Assembly: GCF_934294775.1 (NCBI RefSeq)
Contig: NZ_CAKRAH010000001.1
Coordinates: forward strand, 1-64,000
DNA: 64,000 nucleotides
Source of the DNA: an uncultured Dorea sp.
GTDB taxonomy: Bacteria > Bacillota > Clostridia > Lachnospirales > Lachnospiraceae
Direction: 5' to 3'
Position numbers and translations under genes: made by a program. Under the pieces are notes generated by a model, which was given only the letters and a program-made list of their open reading frames with translations, ran no database searches and was not told where the DNA came from. Numbering within the stretch: position 1 is the first letter of the stretch; the number at the start of each line of letters is the position of its first letter. Shown piece by piece: positions 46,584 through 54,637 of this stretch.

Positions 46584-47183
46584 ATGATGACGTTAAAAGA
46601 ATTTGGAGAAAATCTGAAAAACCTTAATGAAGCCTATGAGCAGTTGAAAAAGAAATATCAGAAGCCGGAAATTGGGAAGACGATTGAAGCTGCCGGTATT
46701 AAATGGTTGGTGCTGGACAAGCTTGAAAAAGGATATTTTGCAATTTCGGAAGATTTTTACGGAAGAGGCAGAGAGTTTGATGATAATTGCAACGATTGGA
46801 AATCCAGTGATTTGAGAAATGAGCTTAACACAGATCTTCGCAAAAAGATTGAGAATGAGTTGGGAGTGGATTCACTTGTTGAATTTGAGCGCGATTTACT
46901 TTCATTAGATGGTCAGACGGAATATGGAACTTGTAGAGATTATGTTTCGCTTATTTCTGTGGATGAATACCGGAAGTATAGAAAACTTTTGCCAAATACA
47001 AATAAATGGTGGTGGACACTTACACCAGACAGCACAGCTTGTAATGATGATGACACCTTTGTTCGGGTTGTTTCGCCGTCCGGTTACATCGACTACTATG
47101 GCTACTACTGCAGTTACGGCGTTCGCCCGTTTTGTATCTTTTCCTCTTCAATCTTTGAATCTTGTGAGGAAGATGATGATTAA
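46584..47183 (+). CDS. DGR target protein 2 (C-type-lectin-like variable protein)
   Basis: 199 residues, ATG 46584 (GAGGAGG upstream; ATG 46587 possible). N-terminal coiled coil (FGENLKNLNEAYEQLKKKYQ), then DUF6273/CLec-like domain with IKWLVLDKLEKGYFAIS, WWWTLTPDST and the variable end VRVVSPSG followed by YGVRPFCIF. Variable positions here read Y-I-D-Y-Y-G-Y-Y-C-S-Y. It shares architecture and final strand with target 1, so they are paralogues fed by one template. The stop overlaps the avd start by one base. Confidence 0.88.
   Translation: MMTLKEFGENLKNLNEAYEQLKKKYQKPEIGKTIEAAGIKWLVLDKLEKGYFAISEDFYGRGREFDDNCNDWKSSDLRNELNTDLRKKIENELGVDSLVEFERDLLSLDGQTEYGTCRDYVSLISVDEYRKYRKLLPNTNKWWWTLTPDSTACNDDDTFVRVVSPSGYIDYYGYYCSYGVRPFCIFSSSIFESCEEDDD
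47066..47137 (+). repeat. Variable repeat 2 (VR2)
   Basis: Aligns with TR from GGTTGTTTCGCC onward; 10 substitutions, all at TR adenines. A larger inverted repeat (TTCCTC...GAGGAA with inner TTCAA/TTGAA) lies 4 nt after the VR at 47141-47171, like the hairpin next to VR in the BPP-1 phage DGR. Confidence 0.92.
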
Positions 47184-47554
47184 TGGCAGAAAATGAGCTG
47201 AAAGTAATTCAAAAGGCAAAGGAACTGGCTAAACACACATTAAAAGTAACCAGCAATGCTAATAGATATCCAAAGAAATATAGATTTTCACTTGTTGATA
47301 AAATGCAGAATAAATCATTGGAAATCTATGAAATGCTTTTTGAAGCAAATAGAACGGATATCAAGAATTATAAAAGAGATCGACTTGAAATGCAGACGAA
47401 AGCAATTACATATTGCGATGAACTACTTTTCTACATAGAGATGTCCTATGAGCTAAATATTATCAGTGAAAAGAGCGTGGAATATTGGTCAAAGATGGTA
47501 TCCGATGTAAAGCACATGGCTATTGCATGGAGAACCAAAGACCGACAAAGATAA
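47183..47554 (+). CDS. avd: Avd-like accessory variability determinant
   Basis: 123 residues, four predicted helices, basic: VIQKAKELAKHTLKVTSNA, RYPKKYRFSLVDKMQNKSL, ITYCDELLFYIEMSYELNI, SEKSVEYWSKMVSDVKHM. This is the Avd/four-helix-bundle family (related to group II intron/23S ivp proteins) that forms a pentameric barrel and binds the DGR reverse transcriptase and RNA. Its position between targets and TR is typical. Confidence 0.9.
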   Translation: MAENELKVIQKAKELAKHTLKVTSNANRYPKKYRFSLVDKMQNKSLEIYEMLFEANRTDIKNYKRDRLEMQTKAITYCDELLFYIEMSYELNIISEKSVEYWSKMVSDVKHMAIAWRTKDRQR

Positions 47555-47580
47555 ATACATTTTAGGTTCGTTTCCGTCAA

Positions 47581-47654
47581 GCGGTTGTTTCGCCGTCCGG
47601 TAACATCAACAACAATAACTACAACAACAGTAACGGCGTTCGCCCATTCTGTAT
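47581..47654 (+). repeat. Template repeat (TR) of the DGR
   Basis: Non-coding. In the register of the VR genes it has seven AAC and one AAT codons within eleven (47601-47633), with 19 adenines in that stretch. AAY codons are favoured in DGR templates because adenine mutagenesis gives many residues and no stops. Lies 27 bases after avd and 93 bases before the RT gene; the RNA template probably includes the bases up to the RT start. Confidence 0.95.
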
Positions 47655-47747
47655 AACAGGGAGTCAGAGTAGGCATCAAGCCGAAATCGGGAAAGATACA
47701 AAAAGGAAACGGACCGTCCTCATAGAGGTAAATATAAAGGAGTACCA

Positions 47748-48785
47748 ATGGATAAAGAAATTGTCACGGATTATGGGAATTTGTACCGGGCTTATAAGAA
47801 AGCGAAGTCAGGTAAGAAATTTAATAGCAGCACTGCAAGATTTTCTAATGTGGCTTTAGACGGAATCAATATCCTAAAAGAGCAATTAGAGAATCAGACA
47901 TACACAGTTGCTCCGTATAATCGGTTCGAAATATATGAGCCGAAACAGAGAGTGATTGAATCGTGTTCATTTAAAGATAAAGTAGTGCAGCACGTATTCT
48001 GTGACAATATTCTGCATCCAAAATTGAAGAATGTGTTTATAAAATACAATTCTGCCGGACAAATAGGAAAAGGAACACTGTATGCATTAGATGGATTAAG
48101 GGACCACATGGAATCATTCTATCAGAGACATGACATAGACGGATGGATACTGAAATGTGATATCAGGCACTTCTTCTACGAAATTGACCACGAAACACTG
48201 AAAGATATCGTAGATTATTTCTTCCCAGAACCATACACAACGTGGTTGAATCATACATTGATTGATAGCAGCGAGAATCCTGGTTTGCCACTCGGTAATC
48301 AAGCCGGACAGGTATATGCCTTGCTTATGGTCCATCCGGTAGATTGTATGGTGACTGGAAAACTTGGAATAGCTGAATATGGACGATATATGGATGATTT
48401 CTACTTGATTCATCAAGATAAGGAATATTTGAAATGGTGTTTGGAATGTATCAGAGAAATGCTAAAAACACTTGGACTTGAATTGAACGGGAAGACGCAG
48501 ATCATACCGTTTAGAAAAGGAATACGATATTTAGGATTTCATCATTATATGACGGCTGATGGAAAATATATTCGGAAGCTGACCGGAGAGAACAAGCGGA
48601 AGAATAAGAAGAAATTTCGAAAACTGGTAAAAGATGTGAAAGCCGGGAAACTCACGGAAGAAGAATTCTATGAGAAATATAATTCATGGAAGAACCATGC
48701 ATTGCATGGAAATTGCATCAAGTTGGTTCACAGTATGGATCTGTATATAGAAAAGTTAATGAAAGGAGAAAGCAATGAAATATAA
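47748..48785 (+). CDS. DGR reverse transcriptase
   Basis: 345 residues from ATG 47748 (AAAGGAG). RT motifs in order: YEPKQRVIESCSFKDKVVQH, KCDIRHFFYEIDH (motif A with catalytic Asp), GLPLGNQAGQVYALL (the DGR-type motif replacing the usual SQ version), YGRYMDDFYLIH (catalytic Y-M-D-D), then KTQIIPFRKGIRYLGF. A basic C-terminal thumb follows. It copies the TR RNA with errors at adenine. Its 3' end overlaps the next gene by 11 bases. Confidence 0.95.
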   Translation: MDKEIVTDYGNLYRAYKKAKSGKKFNSSTARFSNVALDGINILKEQLENQTYTVAPYNRFEIYEPKQRVIESCSFKDKVVQHVFCDNILHPKLKNVFIKYNSAGQIGKGTLYALDGLRDHMESFYQRHDIDGWILKCDIRHFFYEIDHETLKDIVDYFFPEPYTTWLNHTLIDSSENPGLPLGNQAGQVYALLMVHPVDCMVTGKLGIAEYGRYMDDFYLIHQDKEYLKWCLECIREMLKTLGLELNGKTQIIPFRKGIRYLGFHHYMTADGKYIRKLTGENKRKNKKKFRKLVKDVKAGKLTEEEFYEKYNSWKNHALHGNCIKLVHSMDLYIEKLMKGESNEI

Positions 48786-49344
48786 AGTTGGAGATAAGGT
48801 AAGGGTAAGAGAAGACTTGAAATGCGGTGAATATTATGGCGGTGTTCCATTTACCTCTGAAATGAATAAATTTAAAGGAATGGAATTTACAATCGCAAGA
48901 GTTAATAATGTCGGATGTTATGAAGTGCTTGAAACACTATATGATTTTACGGAAGAAATACTTGAACCAGTAGAAGAAATGAGTGCTGAAGAAGCACTCA
49001 GATTACAGGCAGAAATGTGTACGAGTAATCGCATGTGCAGTAGTTGTCCTATTGGCGAGATGAAAAGAGAAGTAAATCTTGACTGTACTATATTCATAAG
49101 TAAATATCCAAAAAGAGTAATCGAAGCTCTTAAGCAGTGGAAAGCAGACCATGAGAAAAAGCCGATTGAGACGGAATATATTTACATTGTCAGAATTATT
49201 GAAGACAAGCAATGCGTACATGAGGAAGAAATAGTCGGAGAATCAGAAGATGAAGCATGCGAAAGAGTGCTGAAAAAATATTGCGAAGACCATGAAGGAA
49301 AGTTCTATGCAGTAGTAGAGAGAATCTGCCGGGTAAAGGAGTAA
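48775..49344 (+). CDS. Phage protein, SH3-like start and Cys-rich middle
   Basis: 189 residues. YKVGDKVRVREDLKCGEYYGG resembles an SH3-like phage domain; the middle has C-x6-C-x2-C (CTSNRMCSSCPIGEM). No function assigned. Confidence 0.65.
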   Translation: MKYKVGDKVRVREDLKCGEYYGGVPFTSEMNKFKGMEFTIARVNNVGCYEVLETLYDFTEEILEPVEEMSAEEALRLQAEMCTSNRMCSSCPIGEMKREVNLDCTIFISKYPKRVIEALKQWKADHEKKPIETEYIYIVRIIEDKQCVHEEEIVGESEDEACERVLKKYCEDHEGKFYAVVERICRVKE

Positions 49345-49347
49345 GCC

Positions 49348-49557
49348 ATGAACACAGGAGAAAAGATAGATTACATGATTCAGTGTTTGAAAGTGGCAAA
49401 AGAAGAGTGTGAATACGAAACTGAACGTTATAAACATGAATGTGCCGAGGACTATGACTGGCTGAACAAACATCATATCACGAACAAGGCACTGATTAGA
49501 GAGAATCTTAGGAATGTGGCAAGAATGGGATTCCAGGTGGCAAATGAGGTGAAATGA
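49348..49557 (+). CDS. 69-residue helical phage protein
   Basis: ATG 49348 after AAAGGAG. Charged helical protein (IQCLKVAKEECEYETERYKH). Stop overlaps the ASCH gene start. Confidence 0.55.
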   Translation: MNTGEKIDYMIQCLKVAKEECEYETERYKHECAEDYDWLNKHHITNKALIRENLRNVARMGFQVANEVK

Positions 49558-49961
49558 TGGATGGACTAATTGTAAAAAAGAGATGGTTAAATCTTATCCT
49601 TAGTGGGAAGAAAACTATTGAAATAAGAGGTAGTAATACCAAGAAAATAGGACAGCCGATCTATTTACTGGAAAGTGGGACAAACCTTGTAAAAGGCACA
49701 TGCATTATAGACTCTACATATCCAATATCCTGTTCTGATTGGTCTGAGGAAAGAGAAAAACACTGTGTTGACATATCTTATTCAGAGTTGAAGAAAAGAT
49801 ATAAAAGACCTCATGCGTGGGTGCTGAGAAATGTGAAACTGACGGAAGAAGAATGGAAGTACGAACATCCGAAGGGTGCGATTATATGGGTAAAAGATGT
49901 AATGCCGGCATATGAACTGCAAACTGGATATATAGACGTAATTCTTAGAAACAATATGTAA
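49554..49961 (+). CDS. ASCH-domain protein
   Basis: 135 residues, ATG 49554 (or 49557) after GAGGTG. Pattern VKKRWLNLILSGKKTIEIRG and GQPIYLLESG then VKGTCIID is the ASCH/PUA-like fold, proposed to bind RNA or modified nucleic acid. Phage role unknown. Confidence 0.8.
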   Translation: MMDGLIVKKRWLNLILSGKKTIEIRGSNTKKIGQPIYLLESGTNLVKGTCIIDSTYPISCSDWSEEREKHCVDISYSELKKRYKRPHAWVLRNVKLTEEEWKYEHPKGAIIWVKDVMPAYELQTGYIDVILRNNM

Positions 49962-50021
49962 TTTACAGAAAGGAGTACGGAGCTCCGGCCGGGCAAAGAT
50001 ATATCGGCTCCTTTCGGAAAG

Positions 50022-50291
50022 ATGAAGAAAGAAGAATTTATAAAACTTGCACCGAAATGCGGATATGGCAGTGAAGAACGGGCAAGAGATTATGCAGAGC
50101 GAAATCCGAAAATGCATTATAGCGTAGATGATTTCATAAAACTCTATCATGAACCAACAGATTCTATGCACTGGAACGGCATACGTGCCACAAAAGGATT
50201 GTATGAAATGTACGGGATTAACGGCAGAACTACCGCTATGAGGAATGGGATAGCCGGCAATGATAGCACAAGACAGGATTGGGGGATGTGA
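50022..50291 (+). CDS. Small phage protein
   Basis: 89 residues from ATG 50022 (CGGAAAG). KLAPKCGYGSEERARDYAE, then HYSVDDFIKLYHEP. No family recognised. Ends 2 bases before the methyltransferase start. Confidence 0.6.
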   Translation: MKKEEFIKLAPKCGYGSEERARDYAERNPKMHYSVDDFIKLYHEPTDSMHWNGIRATKGLYEMYGINGRTTAMRNGIAGNDSTRQDWGM

Positions 50292-50293
50292 GA

Positions 50294-51805
50294 GTGAAAG
50301 ATTTAATTGTGGATTGTTTCGCCGGTGGTGGCGGGGCATCTGTAGGAATAGAAATGGCACTTGGAAGACCTGTAGACATAGCCATTAACCATGATCCAGA
50401 CGCTATATTGATGCATAAGACCAACCACCCTGATACACTGCATCTGACAGAAGATATTTTTAAGGTTAACTTGAAAAAATATGTAAAAGGACAGCACGTG
50501 GCTCTTATGTGGGCGAGTCCGGATTGCACAAGCCATTCAAAAGCAAAGGGCGGTAAGCCGAGAGAAAAAGGACTTCGAATTCTTCCGTGGGCGGTATACA
50601 AACACGCAAAAGCTATTCTGCCGGATGTAATCCTTATGGAGAACGTAGAAGAAATACAACAGTGGGGTCCGTTGGATGAAAAAGGTTATCCAATTCCAGA
50701 TAAAAAAGGTGAGGATTACAAGAAATTCATTACTGCGATGAAAAGTCTTGGATACATATTTGAGTGCCGAGAACTGGTAGCAGCTGACTACGGCGCACCA
50801 ACTACAAGAAAGAGATGGTATGCAGTGTTCCGGCGAGATGGGAAAGACATCAAATGGCCAGATAAGACACATAACAAGGATGGAACGGAAGGACTTAAAA
50901 AATGGATTCCAGTATCTAGCGTATTGAATTTTGGAGATTTAGGGAAATCAATATTTGGACGTAAAAGACCTCTTGCTAAGAATACGATGAATCGTACTGC
51001 AAAAGGATTAGAAAAATTCGTATTTAACAATCCAGAGCCATTTATCGTACAGGTTAATCATGGTGGAGATAATTTTAGAGGTCAAAGTATTCACGAACCA
51101 ATGCCTACAATCACTGGGAAACATGGATTTGGAGTAATTACACCTTATATTATCCAGTACCATTCGGAAACAACAAAAGATGGTGTAAGAGGACAAAATA
51201 TTGCGGATCCATTGCAGACGATTGACACAAGCAATCGCTATGGCTTGGTGATAGCATTCCTTGAAAAATTCTATAAATCTGGAATTGGACAGGCAATTAA
51301 TGAACCGCTACATACAATTACAACAAGTCCCGGACACTTCGGGCAAGTATCTGTGTTAGCGGTGAAATGGGAAGAACTTAAAAGAGCCGGCATAGAGCCG
51401 GAAGTAGCTCAAAAAGCCACCTGGGTATCTCAGTTTATTATGGAATATTACGGATGCGGAACGGGATCAGCAATTAACGAGCCATTACATACAATCGTTA
51501 CGAAAGACCGTTTTGCACTGATTACAATCCTCGGAAACGAATATGCAATACTGGATATCTATTTAAGGATGCTACAGCCGGAAGAGTTAAAACGTGCACA
51601 GGGATTTCCGAAAGATTATATTATCGACCGGGATTACAACTGGAAAGCGTACCCGAAATCAAAACAGGTGGCAAGGATTGGGAACAGTGTAGTACCGATT
51701 ATGGCGCAGAAGCTTGTAGAAGCGAACTGCCCGTATCTTAAGGTCGGCGAAAGAGTGCCGAACTTGATTATAGATGATACGCAGGAACAATTGAGATTTG
51801 CGTAG
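50294..51805 (+). CDS. dcm: C5-cytosine DNA methyltransferase
   Basis: 503 residues from GTG 50294, right after the preceding stop with GGGGGATG in front; TTG 50279 is an alternative. SAM motif VDCFAGGGGASVGIEMA, catalytic motif MWASPDCTSHSKAKG, ENVEEI motif IV, and late QARIGNSVVPIM. Its recognition region holds four imperfect repeats of the type GQSINEPLHTI. No restriction enzyme is adjacent, so it probably protects phage DNA. Confidence 0.9.
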   Translation: MKDLIVDCFAGGGGASVGIEMALGRPVDIAINHDPDAILMHKTNHPDTLHLTEDIFKVNLKKYVKGQHVALMWASPDCTSHSKAKGGKPREKGLRILPWAVYKHAKAILPDVILMENVEEIQQWGPLDEKGYPIPDKKGEDYKKFITAMKSLGYIFECRELVAADYGAPTTRKRWYAVFRRDGKDIKWPDKTHNKDGTEGLKKWIPVSSVLNFGDLGKSIFGRKRPLAKNTMNRTAKGLEKFVFNNPEPFIVQVNHGGDNFRGQSIHEPMPTITGKHGFGVITPYIIQYHSETTKDGVRGQNIADPLQTIDTSNRYGLVIAFLEKFYKSGIGQAINEPLHTITTSPGHFGQVSVLAVKWEELKRAGIEPEVAQKATWVSQFIMEYYGCGTGSAINEPLHTIVTKDRFALITILGNEYAILDIYLRMLQPEELKRAQGFPKDYIIDRDYNWKAYPKSKQVARIGNSVVPIMAQKLVEANCPYLKVGERVPNLIIDDTQEQLRFA

Positions 51806-51813
51806 GTGAAGAT

Positions 51814-52017
51814 ATGGCGAAAACACATTATGAAGAAAATAGCATTGACGAATTGGCGTATGAAAAAGCAGTAAAAGCCTTAATAACAAAAGATACGGCA
51901 ATTAGGAAGAGTGTTATATTGGATGAATTGCGTGAAAAAGATATAGACGAGAAAGGAATACTCAGAGAACTTAGAGAATTTAGGGAAATGAGTATGTATG
52001 TAAATTATGTACATTGA
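51814..52017 (+). CDS. 67-residue phage protein
   Basis: ATG 51814 after AGGTGAA. Charged helices (SIDELAYEKAVKALITKD, DELREKDIDEKGILRELRE). Overlaps the next gene. Confidence 0.55.
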   Translation: MAKTHYEENSIDELAYEKAVKALITKDTAIRKSVILDELREKDIDEKGILRELREFREMSMYVNYVH

Positions 52018-52402
52018 ATTAAAAGAGATAGACAAAGACACATTGGAAGTCGGGGATGTGGTTGGTGTTGCAAAAGAAGTTGTAGCTGGTTGGGGAGTAA
52101 CATTCCGGCATAAAAAGATCATCCCAGTGACAATTATAAGAATTACTCCAAAGAGGACAGCATTTACAACGGCTGAAATGGGACGTTTTTTACGCATAGA
52201 GCCGTTTTACAAATATGACGCTGACGCCGAAAAAGAAAATGAGCTGGCTAAAATGTTTGAAGAATTTAGAGACAATGAACTTGAACTGGAAGAATTTGGA
52301 ATAAGGTACAAATTTAAAACAATCAGTGATGAAGATCTGCCGGAAGTAGCGGAACACATGAAAGCAATTACAGAGATTTTGGAGAAATACAGAAAGGAAT
52401 AA
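52007..52402 (+). CDS. Hypothetical phage protein
   Basis: 131 residues. Basic N-terminal beta-rich half (EVGDVVGVAKEVVAGWG) and acidic helical end (EFRDNELELEEFG, then EHMKAITEILEKYRK). No family recognised. Confidence 0.6.
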   Translation: MYIELKEIDKDTLEVGDVVGVAKEVVAGWGVTFRHKKIIPVTIIRITPKRTAFTTAEMGRFLRIEPFYKYDADAEKENELAKMFEEFRDNELELEEFGIRYKFKTISDEDLPEVAEHMKAITEILEKYRKE

Positions 52403-52577
52403 CGAATCCTCGGTAAACCGAGGTTGACTGCTAAAGCGTGAAAAGTAGCAAGAACAAAAGGGCTGACAGTTGCGTGAAAAGAAATATGTGTGGGAACTCA
52501 TTGTGAAAGCCATATTGAAAGTAGCATGGGAAGCGTGAAGCCTTTATCCACGATACATGGATTTGTAGCGTGGTGTT
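52403..52577 (+). ncRNA. Structured leader or small RNA ahead of the PAPS-reductase-like gene
   Basis: 175 bases without ORF in a region where other genes overlap. Stems: CCTCGG-TAAA-CCGAGG (52408-52423); TGCTA/TAGCA (52429-52450); and CCACG-A-TACA/TGTA-G-CGTGG (52548-52573), which ends 4 bases before the next ATG and covers the place where its RBS should be. GCGTGAA occurs three times. Could be cis-regulatory; no known riboswitch recognised. Confidence 0.45.
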
Positions 52578-53288
52578 ATGAAAGTATGTTGGTTTTCAAC
52601 AGGAATAAGCAGTTTTGTAGCGTGTTATTTAGCAAAGGATGTAGATGAGATTATATATACTCACGTACCGAATCAGCATCCAGATAGTTTAAGATTCTTG
52701 CATGATTGCGAGAGGGTACTTGGAAGAGAGATAACAATCCTACAGTCAGACGAATATGAGAGTGTGGATGATGTTATTGAAAAGAAAAGATGCATCAACA
52801 CCCCCTATGGCGCACCGTGTACTGAATGGATGAAAAAGAGAGTGAGAATGAAATGGGAGCGTGAGCACCCGGATCATCACATCTATGTGTGGGGATATGA
52901 CGTAAATGAGCGGAACAGAGCAGACAGGGTTTGCAAAGCTTTGAGTGATTACGATCACGAATTCCCACTTATAGAACATGGGCTGACGAAAGAAGAAGCA
53001 CATGGAATAGCATATCAGCTTGGTGTTCCAAGACCTATCATGTACGACATGGGATATCCGAACAATAACTGCATTGGCTGTGTAAAAGGCGGTATGGGAT
53101 ATTGGAATAAAATTCGGGTAGATTTCCCGGAAGTATTTGAGCGAAGAGCGAAGCAAGAACGTGAGATAGGGCATAGCTGCATAAATGGTGTATTCCTGGA
53201 TGAATTAGAACCAAACAGAGGAAACATTAATACAGAAGTCATGGAAGATTGCACGATAGCGTGTCAGCTTCTGACTTGGAATAAATAA
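52578..53288 (+). CDS. PAPS-reductase-family protein (PP-loop ATPase)
   Basis: 236 residues. PP-loop-like WFSTGISSFVACYLAK, then THVPNQHPDSLRFL, and CIGCVKGGMGYWNKIRVDF with two Cys. The family includes PAPS/APS reductases and DndC-like enzymes; phage versions are often nearby DNA-modification genes, as here with the C5 methyltransferase. The usual sulfate-reductase C-terminal Cys pair is not obvious, so a role in nucleic-acid modification is possible but unproven. Confidence 0.75.
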   Translation: MKVCWFSTGISSFVACYLAKDVDEIIYTHVPNQHPDSLRFLHDCERVLGREITILQSDEYESVDDVIEKKRCINTPYGAPCTEWMKKRVRMKWEREHPDHHIYVWGYDVNERNRADRVCKALSDYDHEFPLIEHGLTKEEAHGIAYQLGVPRPIMYDMGYPNNNCIGCVKGGMGYWNKIRVDFPEVFERRAKQEREIGHSCINGVFLDELEPNRGNINTEVMEDCTIACQLLTWNK

Positions 53289-53303
53289 ACAGTACCTTGA
53301 CAA

Positions 53304-53332
53304 TTGAATATTGATGGTTGGAATGGTATAAT
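53304..53332 (+). promoter_or_regulatory. Promoter of the membrane-protein cassette
   Basis: TTGAAT (53304-53309), 17 bp, TATAAT (53327-53332), inside an otherwise long operon; the spacer coincides with the left arm of a 16-bp inverted repeat. Confidence 0.7.
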
Positions 53333-53891
53333 TTCCGTATCAAATGTACGGGAGGAAATGCCAATGAATTTTACAGCTACCATGCAAAATTTGGCAATAG
53401 GAATAATTGGAGGAATTTATTCAAGTATTGTTGTATCGGTTATATTTTATATACTTACAGAATTACAGAATGAATTAATAAAAGCGAAGGATAAGATACA
53501 TCCATTTTATTCTTTAGCAATCACATACAGAATAAAGGAAATAGGTGGATGGGATTATAAAAATTATGCAAGGGAAAACTGCGAAAAAGCGATAGACATA
53601 TTTTCCAGATATGATCCTAAGGAGTTTAGATATGAAGTGGCGGAAGCAATGAATTATGCTAATGAAGTATTGCAAAATCCTGATTATTTTAAAGATGTAT
53701 GGGATGACCAAACAGTAGAGCTTTGCGGGAAAGATGCAGAAGAATGCATAAAAAGAATTGAAAATTGTGAAAAAAAATTTCGAAAAATGTTTGTGAGAAG
53801 AGTTGTAAGAAATAAAATATTAATAACCATGACAATAATATTCTTTATAATATTAATATGCGCATAATGATTCTGCCAACCATCAATATTC
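53306..53891. repeat. 16-bp inverted repeat flanking one gene
   Basis: GAATATTGATGGTTGG at 53306-53321 is repeated as its exact complement at 53876-53891, on both sides of the gene 53364-53867. The right copy also forms the left arm of that gene's terminator. Confidence 0.8.
53364..53867 (+). CDS. Membrane-anchored moron-like protein
   Basis: 167 residues from ATG 53364 (GGGAGGAAA; ATG 53358 less likely). An N-terminal helix (LAIGIIGGIYSSIVVSVIFYI) and a C-terminal helix (ILITMTIIFFIILICA) enclose a cytoplasmic helical domain (SLAITYRIKEIGGWDYKNYA). It has its own promoter, RBS and terminator, which suggests expression in the lysogen, e.g. superinfection exclusion or defence. No known family. 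Confidence 0.7.
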   Translation: MNFTATMQNLAIGIIGGIYSSIVVSVIFYILTELQNELIKAKDKIHPFYSLAITYRIKEIGGWDYKNYARENCEKAIDIFSRYDPKEFRYEVAEAMNYANEVLQNPDYFKDVWDDQTVELCGKDAEECIKRIENCEKKFRKMFVRRVVRNKILITMTIIFFIILICA

Positions 53892-53909
53892 GGTGGTTGG
53901 TATTTTTTT
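53876..53909 (+). terminator. Terminator of the moron-like cassette
   Basis: CCAACCA (53876-53882) pairs with TGGTTGG (53894-53900), then TA and a T run. Confidence 0.8.
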
Positions 53910-53938
53910 ACGCATTTTTAAGGAGAAAGGAACGAATT

Positions 53939-54637
53939 ATGAAATTAACAGGAATAGCAAGAGAAGATTTAGAATCTAAAGGATTGATACTTAAAAATAA
54001 GATTGAACTTGAATGTAGAGGAACGGCAATCCCGGACGTTTATGCAGATAGAATCGGCAGAAAGAATGTTGATACCGGAGAATTTGAATCGTTCTTCAAA
54101 GTAGATGCAGAGAATGGAAATACGGCACAATTTGACAGATTCCGGGAGAACGTCACATTGCTGAAAAAAGAGCATACGGTTTTTAGCCGAGAAACTTTGG
54201 AAGAAAAGCACGTTATTGATTACTATGTGCCGTATGATATACAGGAAAGTAGTAAAAATAAACCAACGGTGACTGACGAATTCCCAGAAAATGCAATTTT
54301 AGTGGACGGTTATTATGAGTGCGAATACGAATTGCTTCTGACTTGCGGAGATGGCACGAGAAGAATTGTAATTTCACAGAAGACGGTCAATGTCCCAATG
54401 ATTTCATTGCTGGAAAATATTGAAGATGAAATCAGAGATATTTTAGACGGATTCCCAGACGAGGACAATAATTTCGCCGATGTTCTGGAATTAGTAGACG
54501 AAAATTATGAAATTAAGATGTTCGATGCATACGGAATTCCGGCAAACATTGAGATTTATCATGCAGCTGATTTTGTGAATATGATTGTGTCGGCCAGACA
54601 GATTAAATGTGAGTACAAAAGTGGAGAGGATAAATAA
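53939..54637 (+). CDS. Hypothetical phage protein
   Basis: 232 residues from ATG 53939 (AAGGAGAAAGG). Begins KLTGIAREDLESKGLIL; beta-rich middle (GYYECEYELLLTCGDG) and acidic helical region (LLENIEDEIRDILDGF). No known domain. Confidence 0.65.
   Translation: MKLTGIAREDLESKGLILKNKIELECRGTAIPDVYADRIGRKNVDTGEFESFFKVDAENGNTAQFDRFRENVTLLKKEHTVFSRETLEEKHVIDYYVPYDIQESSKNKPTVTDEFPENAILVDGYYECEYELLLTCGDGTRRIVISQKTVNVPMISLLENIEDEIRDILDGFPDEDNNFADVLELVDENYEIKMFDAYGIPANIEIYHAADFVNMIVSARQIKCEYKSGEDK

Larger units (their letters stand above)
45969..48785 (+). other. Diversity-generating retroelement (DGR), complete cassette
   Basis: Order: target gene 1 with VR1, target gene 2 with VR2, Avd-like gene, template repeat (TR), reverse transcriptase. 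TR and VRs align without gaps over ~72 bases. Core differences are 9 for VR1 and 10 for VR2, all at TR adenines. DGRs copy TR RNA with adenine-specific errors and write the cDNA into VR. All known parts are present and reading frames are intact, so it is probably functional. Confidence 0.95.

Noticed and set aside
47581..47740. TR region read as a third, truncated target gene
   Set aside because: There is no upstream CLec-like sequence and the differences from the VRs are adenine-specific, which marks it as the template.
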